DNA from: Mycolicibacterium sp. TY81
GTDB taxonomy: Bacteria > Actinomycetota > Actinomycetes > Mycobacteriales > Mycobacteriaceae
DNA length: 64,000 bases
Direction of reading: 5' to 3'
Assembly: GCF_018326285.1 (NCBI RefSeq)
Contig: NZ_AP023362.1
Location: 1,054,001 to 1,118,000 of the forward strand
Within the stretch, counting starts at the first letter, position 1. Each line of letters opens with the position of its first letter. The position numbers and the translations under genes are program-made. The notes beneath the pieces are model-generated. The model did no database searches. It saw only the letters and a program-made list of their open reading frames with translations, and was not told the DNA's origin. Positions 1 through 7,791 of this stretch are shown piece by piece.

Positions 1-840
1 GACGTCGGCACCGAGGATCACCTGAGATCCGTGGAACGTGCCGGGCCACTGGTGCAGTTCGACGGACACGCCGGCCTGCAGCAGCCGGATCCCGAATTCG
101 AGCGCTTCGTCGCGGTTGGGGTCGAACTCCGCGGTGGCGAGGTACGTGGGCGGCAGCCCGGACAGATCCTCGGCCCGGGCCGGTGCCGCGTAGGCCGTCG
201 CGGGTCGGCCGCCGAGATAGTGCCGCCAGCTGGCGGCGACCTTGGCGCGCGTCATGAAGACGGTGTCGGTGAAGGTGCGGGCCGACCAGCTGCGCTGACG
301 GTCGTCGAGCGGTGGCTGGTTCAGCAGTTGAAAAGCGATCCGGGGGCCACCCTCGTCACGTGCCCGCAGCGCGGCCGCGGCGGCCAGGTTGGCGCCCGCC
401 GCATGACCACCGACGGCGATGCGGCCCGGCTCGACACCGAGCTGTGACGCATTCGCCGCCAGCCAGGTCAGTGCCTCGTAGACGTCGTCCAGCGCTGCGG
501 GATAAGGGTTTTCGGGTGCGCAGCGGTAGCCGACGGACACCACGACGACGTTGGTGGCCTGGGCGATGCGCGCGGCCCAGGGGTGCTCGGTGTCGAGATC
601 ACCCATGACGAATCCGCCGCCCCGCAGCCACAGGATCGCGCCGACCGGTTCCGCGGGTTGGTACAGCCGTACCGGAACGTCGGGGCGGCCGGGAACGCTA
701 CGGTCGCTGATCTGCAGGCCGGCGGTGTCGGGAGCGGGCACGGCGGCGGACAGTTCGGCGAGCCGCCGGCGGGCGGCCACCGGGTCGTCCAACTCGGCTT
801 TCGGGAACAGCGACAGGAAGGGCTGCAGCTCGGGGTCCAT
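1..840 (-). CDS. Partial alpha/beta hydrolase (HSL/esterase family), catalytic Ser missing
   Basis: This gene runs off the left window edge, so 280 codons are visible and the C-terminus is missing. It has the layout of the hormone-sensitive-lipase esterase family: an oxyanion segment at residues 73-76, a nucleophile elbow at 145-149, an Asp in FDPNRDE (D240) and a His in TFHGS (H270). Two key residues are changed. The oxyanion HGGG reads RGGG, and the nucleophile motif GDSAG reads GHAAG, so Ala147 sits where the serine should be. The frame is intact and codon use matches its neighbours, so this looks like a maintained gene and not a decaying one. By family it would hydrolyse esters, but as read it should lack classical serine-esterase activity. 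It lies 54 bp downstream of the AraC gene on the same strand and may be co-transcribed with it. The alternative is a recent inactivating substitution. Confidence 0.85.
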   Translation of the reverse strand, partial: MDPELQPFLSLFPKAELDDPVAARRRLAELSAAVPAPDTAGLQISDRSVPGRPDVPVRLYQPAEPVGAILWLRGGGFVMGDLDTEHPWAARIAQATNVVVVSVGYRCAPENPYPAALDDVYEALTWLAANASQLGVEPGRIAVGGHAAGANLAAAAALRARDEGGPRIAFQLLNQPPLDDRQRSWSARTFTDTVFMTRAKVAASWRHYLGGRPATAYAAPARAEDLSGLPPTYLATAEFDPNRDEALEFGIRLLQAGVSVELHQWPGTFHGSQVILGADV

Positions 841-894
841 GCCACCACGATGGCGGCCCGGTGGGGCGGTGTCTTGGAGGAATGTTCCCGCGGA

Positions 895-1701
895 CTACCG
901 CCACGCCACGGGATCGACGTCGAGCCACGGCGCCTCGGCGACACCCGCCGGCGTCAACCCCGCGAACAACCGGGCGTCGCGGTGCAGATGCGATTGGTCG
1001 GCATAGCCGCAGGCACCGGCCACCTCGGCGGGCGCGGCGCCGGTCGCAAGGCGGTGCGCGGCGTCGTCGAACCGGATCAGTTGTGCGGCCCGCTTGGGTG
1101 GCAGGCCGATCTGCGTGCCGAACCGATGCCACAGTCGCTTGCGACTCCAGCCGATCTCGTCGGCGACGTGCTCGATCCGGACTTGTCCACGGCTGCGCAC
1201 CATCGCGTGCCACGCCGCGGCGACCTCGGGGTCCGCGGCGGGCCCGGTTTCGCGCCGGTGCGCCAATTCCGTTGTGGCGATGGCGAACCGCTCGTCCCAC
1301 GACGATGCCGTGTGCAGCCGCTCGCACAGGCGCTCGGCGGCACGGCCCCAGACCGCGTCGAGGGGCAGCACCCCGGTGGGGTCGCAGTCGCCGAACACCG
1401 TGTGGGCGAGTGTCGGCGACAGCCGGATCTGGAGGCAGTCGACGTTGTGGCCGACAGCGACCACGGTGCCGGGCGTCAGGCCGACGACCCCGCCGCCGGT
1501 CCGGCGTGCGCCTGTGGCGTCGACGAGTACACCGTCGCCGAACTCGATGAACACCGTCACCGCGGGGTAGGGCACGAGCTGCAGCGCGAGTTGCGACGGT
1601 GCCCGGCCGCGGAAACCGGCCATGGCCAGCCCCGGCTGCCGATGCGCCGGAATCGCGAGGTCCCACACGGCGGCACTCAGCCGCCGCGTGCTCGCTTCCA
1701 T
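895..1701 (-). CDS. AraC-family transcriptional regulator
   Basis: A 268-residue protein with an N-terminal sensing half and a C-terminal AraC-type double helix-turn-helix. The first HTH is around residues 175-200 (EHVADEIGWSRKRLW) and the second includes VAGACGYADQSHLHRD near 225-240, a recognisable form of the AraC signature. The frame stays open upstream past 2000 but overlaps the divergent dehydrogenase there. The ATG at 1701 is preferred because it leaves a 117-bp divergent promoter region. AraC proteins usually activate adjacent genes in response to a small ligand. Likely targets are the hydrolase downstream and the alcohol dehydrogenase across the promoter, where an inverted repeat is present. 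The ligand is unknown. Confidence 0.85.
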   Translation of the reverse strand: MEASTRRLSAAVWDLAIPAHRQPGLAMAGFRGRAPSQLALQLVPYPAVTVFIEFGDGVLVDATGARRTGGGVVGLTPGTVVAVGHNVDCLQIRLSPTLAHTVFGDCDPTGVLPLDAVWGRAAERLCERLHTASSWDERFAIATTELAHRRETGPAADPEVAAAWHAMVRSRGQVRIEHVADEIGWSRKRLWHRFGTQIGLPPKRAAQLIRFDDAAHRLATGAAPAEVAGACGYADQSHLHRDARLFAGLTPAGVAEAPWLDVDPVAWR

Positions 1702-1761
1702 GTCTCGATGGTAGGCGTGGCGCGGGCTTGCCGAGGGTTCTCGACACAGCCGAGTCCGGAC

Positions 1762-1793
1762 TCCGTAAGGTGACTCTGTAACAGCGTTACGGA
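1762..1793. promoter_or_regulatory. Nested inverted repeats in the araC/adh divergent promoter
   Basis: Seen directly: TCCGTAA (1762-1768) and its exact reverse complement TTACGGA (1787-1793), 18 bp apart. A second dyad, GTAAC-AGC-GTTAC (1778-1790), shares the right half. Both lie between the AraC start (1701) and the dehydrogenase start (1819), so this is a candidate operator. Which protein binds it is inference. Confidence 0.45.
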
Positions 1794-1818
1794 ACGCCGG
1801 ATCAGCAGAGGTGGACAG

Positions 1819-2844
1819 TTGAGAACCGTATCGATCGACGCCCCCGGGAATGTCTACGTCGACACCGTGCCCGACCCGGCGCTGCCTGGGCCCGACGGCG
1901 CCGTCGTCCAGATCACCACGGCGGCCATCTGCGGATCGGACCTGCATTTCTACGAAGGCGACTACCCGTTGGCCACGCCGCTGGCGCTCGGTCACGAGGC
2001 CATCGGCACGGTCGTCGAGGTGGGTCCGGAGGTGCGCACCGTCAAAGTCGGTGACCCGGTGCTGATCTCGTCGGTGGCGGGTTGCGGCCACTGCGTCGGC
2101 TGCGACACCAAAGACCCGATCACCTGTGTATCGGGCCCGCTGATCTTCGGCTCCGGGGTGCTCGGTGGCGCGCAGGCAGAACTGCTCGCGGTGCCGTCCG
2201 CCGACTTCCAGTTACACCGGCTGCCAAGCGATCTCAGCACCGAGGCCGCGCTGCTGCTGACCGACAACCTGGCCACCGGCTGGGCCGCGGCGCAGCGCGC
2301 CGACATCCCGCCCGGCGGCACCGTTGTTGTCTTCGGTCTGGGTGCGGTCGGCCTGTGTGCGGTGCGCTGCGCCATCGCGCAGGGTGCGGGTCAGGTGTTC
2401 GCCGTCGACCCGGTCGAGGGGCGCCGCGAGATGGCCGCGCTCAGTGGCGCCACCGCGATCACGCCGGAGCAGATCGGCGCCGTCCACGAAGCGACGGGCG
2501 GCAGGGGAGCAGCCGCGGTCATCGACGCTGTCGGCAACGACACCACCATGAACGCGGCGCTGGCCACCGTGCGCGCCGGCGGCACGGTGTCCGTCGTCGG
2601 CGTGCACGACCTCAACCCGTTCCCGTTCCCCGCGACCCTGTCACTCATCCGCAGCATCACGCTGCGCATGACCACTGCGCCGGTCCAGCAGACCTGGCCG
2701 GCGTTGATCCCGCTGCTGCAGTCGGGCCGGCTCGACGTCGACGGCATCTTCACTCACGCCATGTCGCTCGATGACGCGCCGAAGGCCTATGCCGCGGTTG
2801 CGGCCCGGACCGCGGATTGCATCAAGGTCACGCTGACCCCGTAG
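1819..2844 (+). CDS. Zinc-dependent alcohol dehydrogenase (MDR family)
   Basis: A 341-residue medium-chain dehydrogenase/reductase. The catalytic-zinc ligands are Cys38 (ICGSDLH) and His59-Glu60 (GHE). The structural-zinc lobe has Cys89, Cys92, Cys95 and Cys103. The nucleotide-binding GLGAVG is at 173-178. Such enzymes oxidise alcohols or polyols to carbonyls with NAD(P), and the specific substrate cannot be read. The start is a TTG at 1819 preceded by AGAGGTGG at good spacing, with no suitable ATG nearby. The next gene begins within a few bases of this stop, which suggests coupled translation. The divergent AraC gene is the probable regulator. Confidence 0.9.
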   Translation: MRTVSIDAPGNVYVDTVPDPALPGPDGAVVQITTAAICGSDLHFYEGDYPLATPLALGHEAIGTVVEVGPEVRTVKVGDPVLISSVAGCGHCVGCDTKDPITCVSGPLIFGSGVLGGAQAELLAVPSADFQLHRLPSDLSTEAALLLTDNLATGWAAAQRADIPPGGTVVVFGLGAVGLCAVRCAIAQGAGQVFAVDPVEGRREMAALSGATAITPEQIGAVHEATGGRGAAAVIDAVGNDTTMNAALATVRAGGTVSVVGVHDLNPFPFPATLSLIRSITLRMTTAPVQQTWPALIPLLQSGRLDVDGIFTHAMSLDDAPKAYAAVAARTADCIKVTLTP

Positions 2845-2846
2845 TG

Positions 2847-3749
2847 ATGATGGCCAATCAGGAGACCCTGGACCTCACGCTGCCGCGACTGCGCATGCGG
2901 GCGCTGGCGTGGGGGCCGGCTGACGGACGATTGATGTTGTGCCTGCACGGTTTTCCGGACAGCGCACATGGCTGGCGCCGGGTCGCCCCGCTGCTCGCCG
3001 AGGCGGGCTACCGGGTTGTGGCACCCTTCATGCGCGGCTACGCCCCGAGTGGCGTGCCCGCCGACGGCAACTACCACGTCGGCGCGCTGGTGTCCGACGT
3101 GCTCGACCTCTACGACGCGTTGGGCGGCGGGCCCGACGCGGTGCTGGTGGGGCATGACTGGGGCGCCTTCGCCGCCAATGCCGTTGCCGCGTATCAGGAT
3201 TCGCCGTTCGCTGCGGTGGTCTCGATGTCCGTCCCGCCGCTGGCGGCAATGAGCCAGGCCAAGTTCAGCCCGGCCCGCACCGCCCGGATGGGCCTGGTCC
3301 AACTCCGAATGAGTTGGTACATCATGTACTTTCAGCTCCCCTGCCTGCCGGAACGCACGCTGCACCGGGTCATCCCGCGACTCTGGCGCGACTGGTCGCC
3401 GGCCGGCACCGACGTCGCCGCGGATGTCGCGACGACGCTCGCGGCGCTGCCGACACCCGAGCACCGTGCGGCCGCCGTCGGCTACTACCGGGCGCTGGTG
3501 CGGCCGGGCAGTGTCGGTGGGCCGTACGCCGAGTTCGAACGCTATCTGCGGGAGCTGCCGTGCGCGCCGATCCTGTACCTGCACGGTACGGACGACGGCG
3601 CCATGCAGGTGGGCTACACCGAGCAGCTGCTGACCGCGCTGCCGGCCGGTTCGGTGGTCCGAACCATCGACGGGGCAGGGCATTTCCTGCAGGTCGACCG
3701 TCCGGCCGACGTGGCCGCGGCGATCCTGAGCTACGTCGGGCGCAGCTAG
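2847..3749 (+). CDS. Alpha/beta hydrolase, epoxide hydrolase/haloalkane dehalogenase-like
   Basis: A 300-residue alpha/beta hydrolase with HGFPD (34-38) as oxyanion segment, a nucleophile elbow GHDWG with Asp104, and a late DGAGHFLQ segment carrying the catalytic His. An Asp nucleophile followed by Trp is typical of epoxide hydrolases and dehalogenases and not of serine esterases. Tandem ATG codons occur at 2847 and 2850, and a GTG at 2844 overlaps the previous stop. I chose the first ATG. The gene directly follows the alcohol dehydrogenase, so the two are probably one transcript that opens an epoxide or haloalkane and then oxidises the resulting alcohol (inference). A 156-bp gap follows. Confidence 0.87.
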   Translation: MMANQETLDLTLPRLRMRALAWGPADGRLMLCLHGFPDSAHGWRRVAPLLAEAGYRVVAPFMRGYAPSGVPADGNYHVGALVSDVLDLYDALGGGPDAVLVGHDWGAFAANAVAAYQDSPFAAVVSMSVPPLAAMSQAKFSPARTARMGLVQLRMSWYIMYFQLPCLPERTLHRVIPRLWRDWSPAGTDVAADVATTLAALPTPEHRAAAVGYYRALVRPGSVGGPYAEFERYLRELPCAPILYLHGTDDGAMQVGYTEQLLTALPAGSVVRTIDGAGHFLQVDRPADVAAAILSYVGRS

Positions 3750-3855
3750 CCGGCGCCGTTGCGGTGCTCGCGACCCTGACAACAGGGTGATTTTCGACGC
3801 CGGTTCCGCCACCTGGTCAGGGCCGCGGAACCGGCGGCCGGCATGTGCCCCCTTC

Positions 3856-3899
3856 AATTACATCGTGTCATTGACAACGCGTAATTATGGGCGCAAGCT
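3856..3899 (+). promoter_or_regulatory. Promoter with overlapping palindromic operator ahead of the 3.9-8.8 kb cluster
   Basis: Seen directly: a dyad centred on 3871, AATTAC-n4-TGTCA-T-TGACA-n4-GTAATT (3856-3886), with every arm base paired. Its right half supplies a perfect -35, TTGACA (3871-3876). A 17-bp spacer leads to CAAGCT (3894-3899), a weak mycobacterial -10, which ends 6 nt before the ATG at 3906. That geometry fits a leaderless mRNA with a repressor site over the -35. The TetR encoded inside the cluster (7193) is the natural candidate ligand-responsive repressor (inference). Confidence 0.55.
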
Positions 3900-3905
3900 G
3901 GTGCC

Positions 3906-5210
3906 ATGACCACGACAAAGCGAATTGTCTTCATCGGTGCAGCCGGCGAGATGTGCCGCGTCGCCATCGAACGTTTCGCCACGGCGGCCGGCGACGGCGG
4001 CTGGGCGCTCGAGCTCTACGACATCCGGCCCGAACTCCTGCACGACTTCGCGGCGAAGCTGCCCGGCACCGCGACGGTCGGCTCGTTCGACCTCTTCGAC
4101 GGCGGCGCGTTGCGCCGGGCCATCGAGGGTGCCGACCTCGTCGTCCTCGGCGCGGGGCCGTACAACCGCACCGCCGAGCCGGTGATGGCCGCCTGCATCG
4201 AGAAGAAGGTGCCCTACCTGGATCTCGACGACGACGAGGCGAGCACCCGCGCGGCGCTGGCACTCGACGCCAAGGCGAAGGCCGCGGGCGTGCCGATCCT
4301 GATCTGTTGCGGGGCCTCACCCGGATACACCAACGTGATGACGGCGGACGCCGCTCGCGACATGGATGTTGTTGAGCGCATTGACATCTGCTGGGTCACC
4401 GGCGACGAAGGACCGGTGCCGTATGGCCGCGCGGTGCTCGACCACGCGATCCGGGGCTTCGCCGGGCCGTGCTGGACCTGGGAAGGCGGCCGCGCCGTGC
4501 AGCATCAGACGTTCATCGAGAACGACGTCTTCGACGTCGGCAACTCACTCGGCGATGCCTACCGGTTCTACGAGTGCGCGCATCCGGAAGCGGTGACGTT
4601 GCCGCGGCGCTGGCCGGGCGCCGACCGGGTTCGCGTGCTGGGCGCGCTCGACCCGCCACCCACGAACGGCATCATGCGCGGCGTCGCAGTTGCCGTACAG
4701 GACAACAAGATCACCATGGACGAGGCCATCGACTTCGTCAACGACCTGCTGACCGACAAGACCGGCTCGGTCAAGGTGTGGCGGCACGCGCTGTCCGGGC
4801 TCTGGGGCACCATCCGTCGCGGCGAGATCGGGGCCGTCGAGGTGCTGAAGTTCATGGCGACATCGGCGGCCAAGAAGCACCCGCCGTTCCGGGGCACCAA
4901 CTACGTGCGGGTGACCGGCACCCGCGATGGGCAGCCGGTGGTTTCCGTGCGGCGGGCGCCCGTGAGTGGGCCGGGCACGCCGTGGACCACCATGGCGTCG
5001 CTCACCGGATCGGCCACCGCGGCGTTCATGCTGTTGGCACTCGATCGGTTGGGTGAACGGTCGGGTGTCCTGGCGCCAGAGGACTGGGCGGACCCGGAGA
5101 CGTTCTACCGCGCGCTGGCGGCGACCGGCCGGGCGCCGCTGCACCAGGTGGTCGAGGCAGTGGTCACGCCGAGCACCGCGGTGACCTCCCGGAAGGCGGT
5201 CTCGGCATGA
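3906..5210 (+). CDS. Saccharopine-dehydrogenase-like NAD(P)-binding oxidoreductase
   Basis: A 434-residue protein whose first ~150 residues form a Rossmann domain of the saccharopine dehydrogenase type (FIGAAGEMCRVAIERF near 9-24, ADLVVLGAGPYN near 78-89, then VPYLDLDDD). The C-terminal two thirds match the substrate-binding and dimerisation part of that superfamily. Members reduce or oxidise amino-acid or polyamine imines, and mycobacteria also use the fold for trans-acting enoyl reductases. The substrate here is not readable. It is the first gene of a cluster: its stop overlaps the next start (ATGA at 5207-5210), so it is co-translated with the flavoprotein. A leaderless-type promoter and dyad lie immediately upstream. 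Confidence 0.75.
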   Translation: MTTTKRIVFIGAAGEMCRVAIERFATAAGDGGWALELYDIRPELLHDFAAKLPGTATVGSFDLFDGGALRRAIEGADLVVLGAGPYNRTAEPVMAACIEKKVPYLDLDDDEASTRAALALDAKAKAAGVPILICCGASPGYTNVMTADAARDMDVVERIDICWVTGDEGPVPYGRAVLDHAIRGFAGPCWTWEGGRAVQHQTFIENDVFDVGNSLGDAYRFYECAHPEAVTLPRRWPGADRVRVLGALDPPPTNGIMRGVAVAVQDNKITMDEAIDFVNDLLTDKTGSVKVWRHALSGLWGTIRRGEIGAVEVLKFMATSAAKKHPPFRGTNYVRVTGTRDGQPVVSVRRAPVSGPGTPWTTMASLTGSATAAFMLLALDRLGERSGVLAPEDWADPETFYRALAATGRAPLHQVVEAVVTPSTAVTSRKAVSA

Positions 5211-6493
5211 ACCTGTTGACGGAAACCGGTTGGGCCGAGGTACCGGTCGGCGAACCCGCGCTCGCCGGCGAGGTGACATGTGATGTCGCGGTCGTCGGGG
5301 GCGGCGTCGGCGGGATGACGGCAGCCCTGCGGCTCGCCGAGTCCGGTGCCGACGTCGTGCTGATCGAGGCACAGACCTGCGGCTGGGGCGCCAGTTCGCG
5401 CAACGCCGGCTATGTCACCAACTCGATCGCCGCTGACCCGGCGCTCCTGGCGCTGCTGTTCCGGCGGGAAAAGGTCCGCGCGCTGTTCCAATTCGCCGAA
5501 TGCGCAGTCGAATTCACCGAGGAAGCCATTGCGCGCCGGGGCATCGACTGCGACTTCGAGAAGGTCGGCATCGTGCAGGCCGCCGTGTCGAAGGGGCAAT
5601 TGCGCAAGGCCCGCCGCAACGCGAAGATCATGGCGGAGGCCGGATCGTCGGCCGAATTCGTCGAAGGACCCGCGGCGGGGTTGCCGGACGGGTTCCTCGG
5701 CGGCATGCGCGAGGGCATCGGCGGCACCCTGAACCCGGGCAAGTACGTGCTCGGTCTCCGTGACGCCGTCTTGCGCTCGGGGGCAAGGGTTTTCGAGCAT
5801 ACGGCCGTGCAGGACGTCGATGCGGGTCCGGCCGGGGTGACGGTCCGGACCGCAGGTGGTCGCGTCCGCGCCAAGCAGGCGCTGCTCACCGCCAACGCCT
5901 ACGGCAAGGACCTCGCCGTCACGCCGCGGCGGCTGGTGTCGCCGGTGTGGACCTCGCTGGTGGAGACCGAGCCGGTCGCACCGGAACGGCTGGATGCGAT
6001 CGGCTGGACGAGTCGTGCACCCCTGGTGACCGCCCACATGATCCTGGAGAGCTACCGCGTAACCCCCAGGAAAACCATCGTTTTCGGCACGCGCCGGCTG
6101 GAGACCACCAACGGCCCGCTGCGCGCACGGACGCCGTCGGCGCCCGTCGTCGACGACCTCGTGCGCGGCTTCCGGGAACGCTTCCCCGGACTGAGTGATG
6201 TTGCGCCTGGGCGGGCGTGGGGTGGCTGGATCGGCATGAGCTCCACGTGGCTGCCGGTCGCCGGAGAAGCGGCGCCCAATGTCCTGTATTCGTTGGCGTG
6301 CAACGGACATGGCTTCGCCCAGGCACAGTATGTCGGCAGCATGCTCGCCGACAGGCTGTCCGGCGCACCCGTGCCGGACGACCTCGCGGCCATCTGGCAC
6401 GAGGGCCGATTCTGGCCCAGCTTCGTCAGCCAGCCGGCGCTGACCCTCGGCTGGTTCGGCGACCGGGTTCTCGACCGTCTGGCCCGGGTGTAG
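5207..6493 (+). CDS. FAD-dependent oxidoreductase, DAO family
   Basis: A 428-residue flavoprotein with an N-terminal GxGxxG-type FAD motif (VVGGGVGGMTAALRLAESG, about 25-43), the E of VLIEA for ribose binding, and WGASSRNAGYV, a segment seen in amine-oxidising DAO enzymes such as gamma-glutamylputrescine oxidase. A second FAD-contacting stretch, WGGWIGMSSTWLP, lies near 340-352. It probably oxidises a C-N bond with FAD and releases an imine or aldehyde. It overlaps the upstream dehydrogenase gene by 4 nt and is followed 2 nt later by the membrane protein. Pairing with a saccharopine-type dehydrogenase suggests amino-acid or polyamine chemistry (inference). Confidence 0.8.
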   Translation: MNLLTETGWAEVPVGEPALAGEVTCDVAVVGGGVGGMTAALRLAESGADVVLIEAQTCGWGASSRNAGYVTNSIAADPALLALLFRREKVRALFQFAECAVEFTEEAIARRGIDCDFEKVGIVQAAVSKGQLRKARRNAKIMAEAGSSAEFVEGPAAGLPDGFLGGMREGIGGTLNPGKYVLGLRDAVLRSGARVFEHTAVQDVDAGPAGVTVRTAGGRVRAKQALLTANAYGKDLAVTPRRLVSPVWTSLVETEPVAPERLDAIGWTSRAPLVTAHMILESYRVTPRKTIVFGTRRLETTNGPLRARTPSAPVVDDLVRGFRERFPGLSDVAPGRAWGGWIGMSSTWLPVAGEAAPNVLYSLACNGHGFAQAQYVGSMLADRLSGAPVPDDLAAIWHEGRFWPSFVSQPALTLGWFGDRVLDRLARV

Positions 6494-6495
6494 CC

Positions 6496-7185
6496 ATGGA
6501 CGTCATCGGCGCGCTGTTCGTCCTCGCGGACCTGCTCATGATCTTCGCCGGGTTCACTTACGGGTGGAAGTTCATCCGGCGCCATGGGAACTACCTGCTC
6601 GGCCTCGAATGGATCATCGTCGCGACCTCCGGGGTCAACTTCCTGCTCTACGCGGTGCTGCGGCTGAGCCAGGACAGCCCGAGTTTCCACGTCGCGATCT
6701 TCTTCGACGCGTTCTCCCGGTCGGTCGGCATCACCTTGATCCTCGTGTTGGGGTTGATGGCGGTGACCCACGGCTACAAGCCGTCGCGCGCCGTCGACAT
6801 CGGTGTCTTCGCGCTCGCCGGTGCGGTCGGTCTCGGCCTGACGTTCTACGCGCTGCGGACGGCGTCGCCCGTCACCCACCACATCGGGTTGGCCGGCGCG
6901 GTGTTCCTGGTCACGGTCAACGTCCTCACGAGCATCTTCCTCGTCTATTTCGCGGCCCGGCTGTGGCGCGTGGGGGAGCGCAAACATGCGGTTCTCGTCG
7001 GCGCCGTCACGGCGATGGGAGCCGTCATCGCCGCGACGTACGACTTCTATGACGTCCCCGGTGATGATCCGAACCGGACGATCTTCTACACCGCGGCGTT
7101 GACGACGTGGGGGCTGCAGTTGATCGTCTACTACTACGCCTACCGCGCACTGGACAAACACAATCGAGCGGTTGTGATGAACTAG
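6496..7185 (+). CDS. Seven-helix integral membrane protein of unknown function
   Basis: I do not recognise a family. The 229-residue product is very hydrophobic, with about seven membrane segments (near 4-24, 33-54, 69-92, 100-120, 125-148, 158-177 and 190-213) joined by short loops. There is no signal peptide, ATPase or channel signature. Conserved-looking charged spots include FYGWKF-type residues after helix 1 and an acidic DFYDVPGDDPNR loop before the last helix. It starts 2 nt after the flavoprotein stop and ends 7 nt before the TetR start, so it belongs to the same operon. It could be a transporter or a membrane sensor for the pathway substrate. Confidence 0.7.
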   Translation: MDVIGALFVLADLLMIFAGFTYGWKFIRRHGNYLLGLEWIIVATSGVNFLLYAVLRLSQDSPSFHVAIFFDAFSRSVGITLILVLGLMAVTHGYKPSRAVDIGVFALAGAVGLGLTFYALRTASPVTHHIGLAGAVFLVTVNVLTSIFLVYFAARLWRVGERKHAVLVGAVTAMGAVIAATYDFYDVPGDDPNRTIFYTAALTTWGLQLIVYYYAYRALDKHNRAVVMN

Positions 7186-7192
7186 GGACACG

Positions 7193-7789
7193 ATGAGCAG
7201 ACGTCCGAAGCACGACCCCAAAGAGTCTGAACGCGAGATCCTCGTCGCCGCGGAGGAGTTCTTGCGGGAGCGGCCCTTTCGCGAGATGACGGTCGACGCC
7301 GTGATGAGCCGGACCGGGCTCAAGCGGCCGGCGTTCTACGTGCACTTCCGCGACCGCCACGACCTGGCGCTGCGCGTCGTCGAGCATCTCGGGATGGAGA
7401 TCGGAGAAATGGTCGACCGGTGGCTCGTGGGAACCGATCTCGTCAACGATGCCCGGTCGGCATTCCGGGGCCTGACCGAGGTCTACTCGCAGCACGGGCG
7501 CGTCTTGCGTGCGCTGTCGGATGCGGCGGGCTCCGACGAGAAGGTCGAGGCCGCATACGCACAACTGATTCAGCAGTTCATCGACGCCACCGCCAAGCGC
7601 ATCGCCGACGACCAGGCGGACGGGAAGATCAAGGCCGGCCTCGATGCGGTGGAAACCGCGCGGGCCTTGGTGTGGATGGACGAACGCTATCTGACACAGT
7701 CGTTTTCGGCCGAGCCGCACCCGGATCCCGATGTCGTCGTCGAGGTGCTGTACAACATTTGGATGGCAGCGTTATACGGACCGCGGTAG
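7193..7789 (+). CDS. TetR-family transcriptional regulator
   Basis: A 198-residue TetR regulator. The N-terminal DNA-binding region runs from about 9 to 58 (ILVAAEEFLRERPFREMTVDAV, then GLKRPAFYVHFRDRHDL with the usual aromatic-His-Phe turn). The all-helical remainder is the ligand-binding and dimer domain. It sits in the middle of the operon it probably controls, 7 nt after the membrane protein and 2 nt before the luciferase-like enzyme. The TGTCA-T-TGACA dyad at the operon promoter (centre 3871) has the size and symmetry of a TetR operator. Effector unknown. Confidence 0.87.
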   Translation: MSRRPKHDPKESEREILVAAEEFLRERPFREMTVDAVMSRTGLKRPAFYVHFRDRHDLALRVVEHLGMEIGEMVDRWLVGTDLVNDARSAFRGLTEVYSQHGRVLRALSDAAGSDEKVEAAYAQLIQQFIDATAKRIADDQADGKIKAGLDAVETARALVWMDERYLTQSFSAEPHPDPDVVVEVLYNIWMAALYGPR

Positions 7790-7791
7790 TC

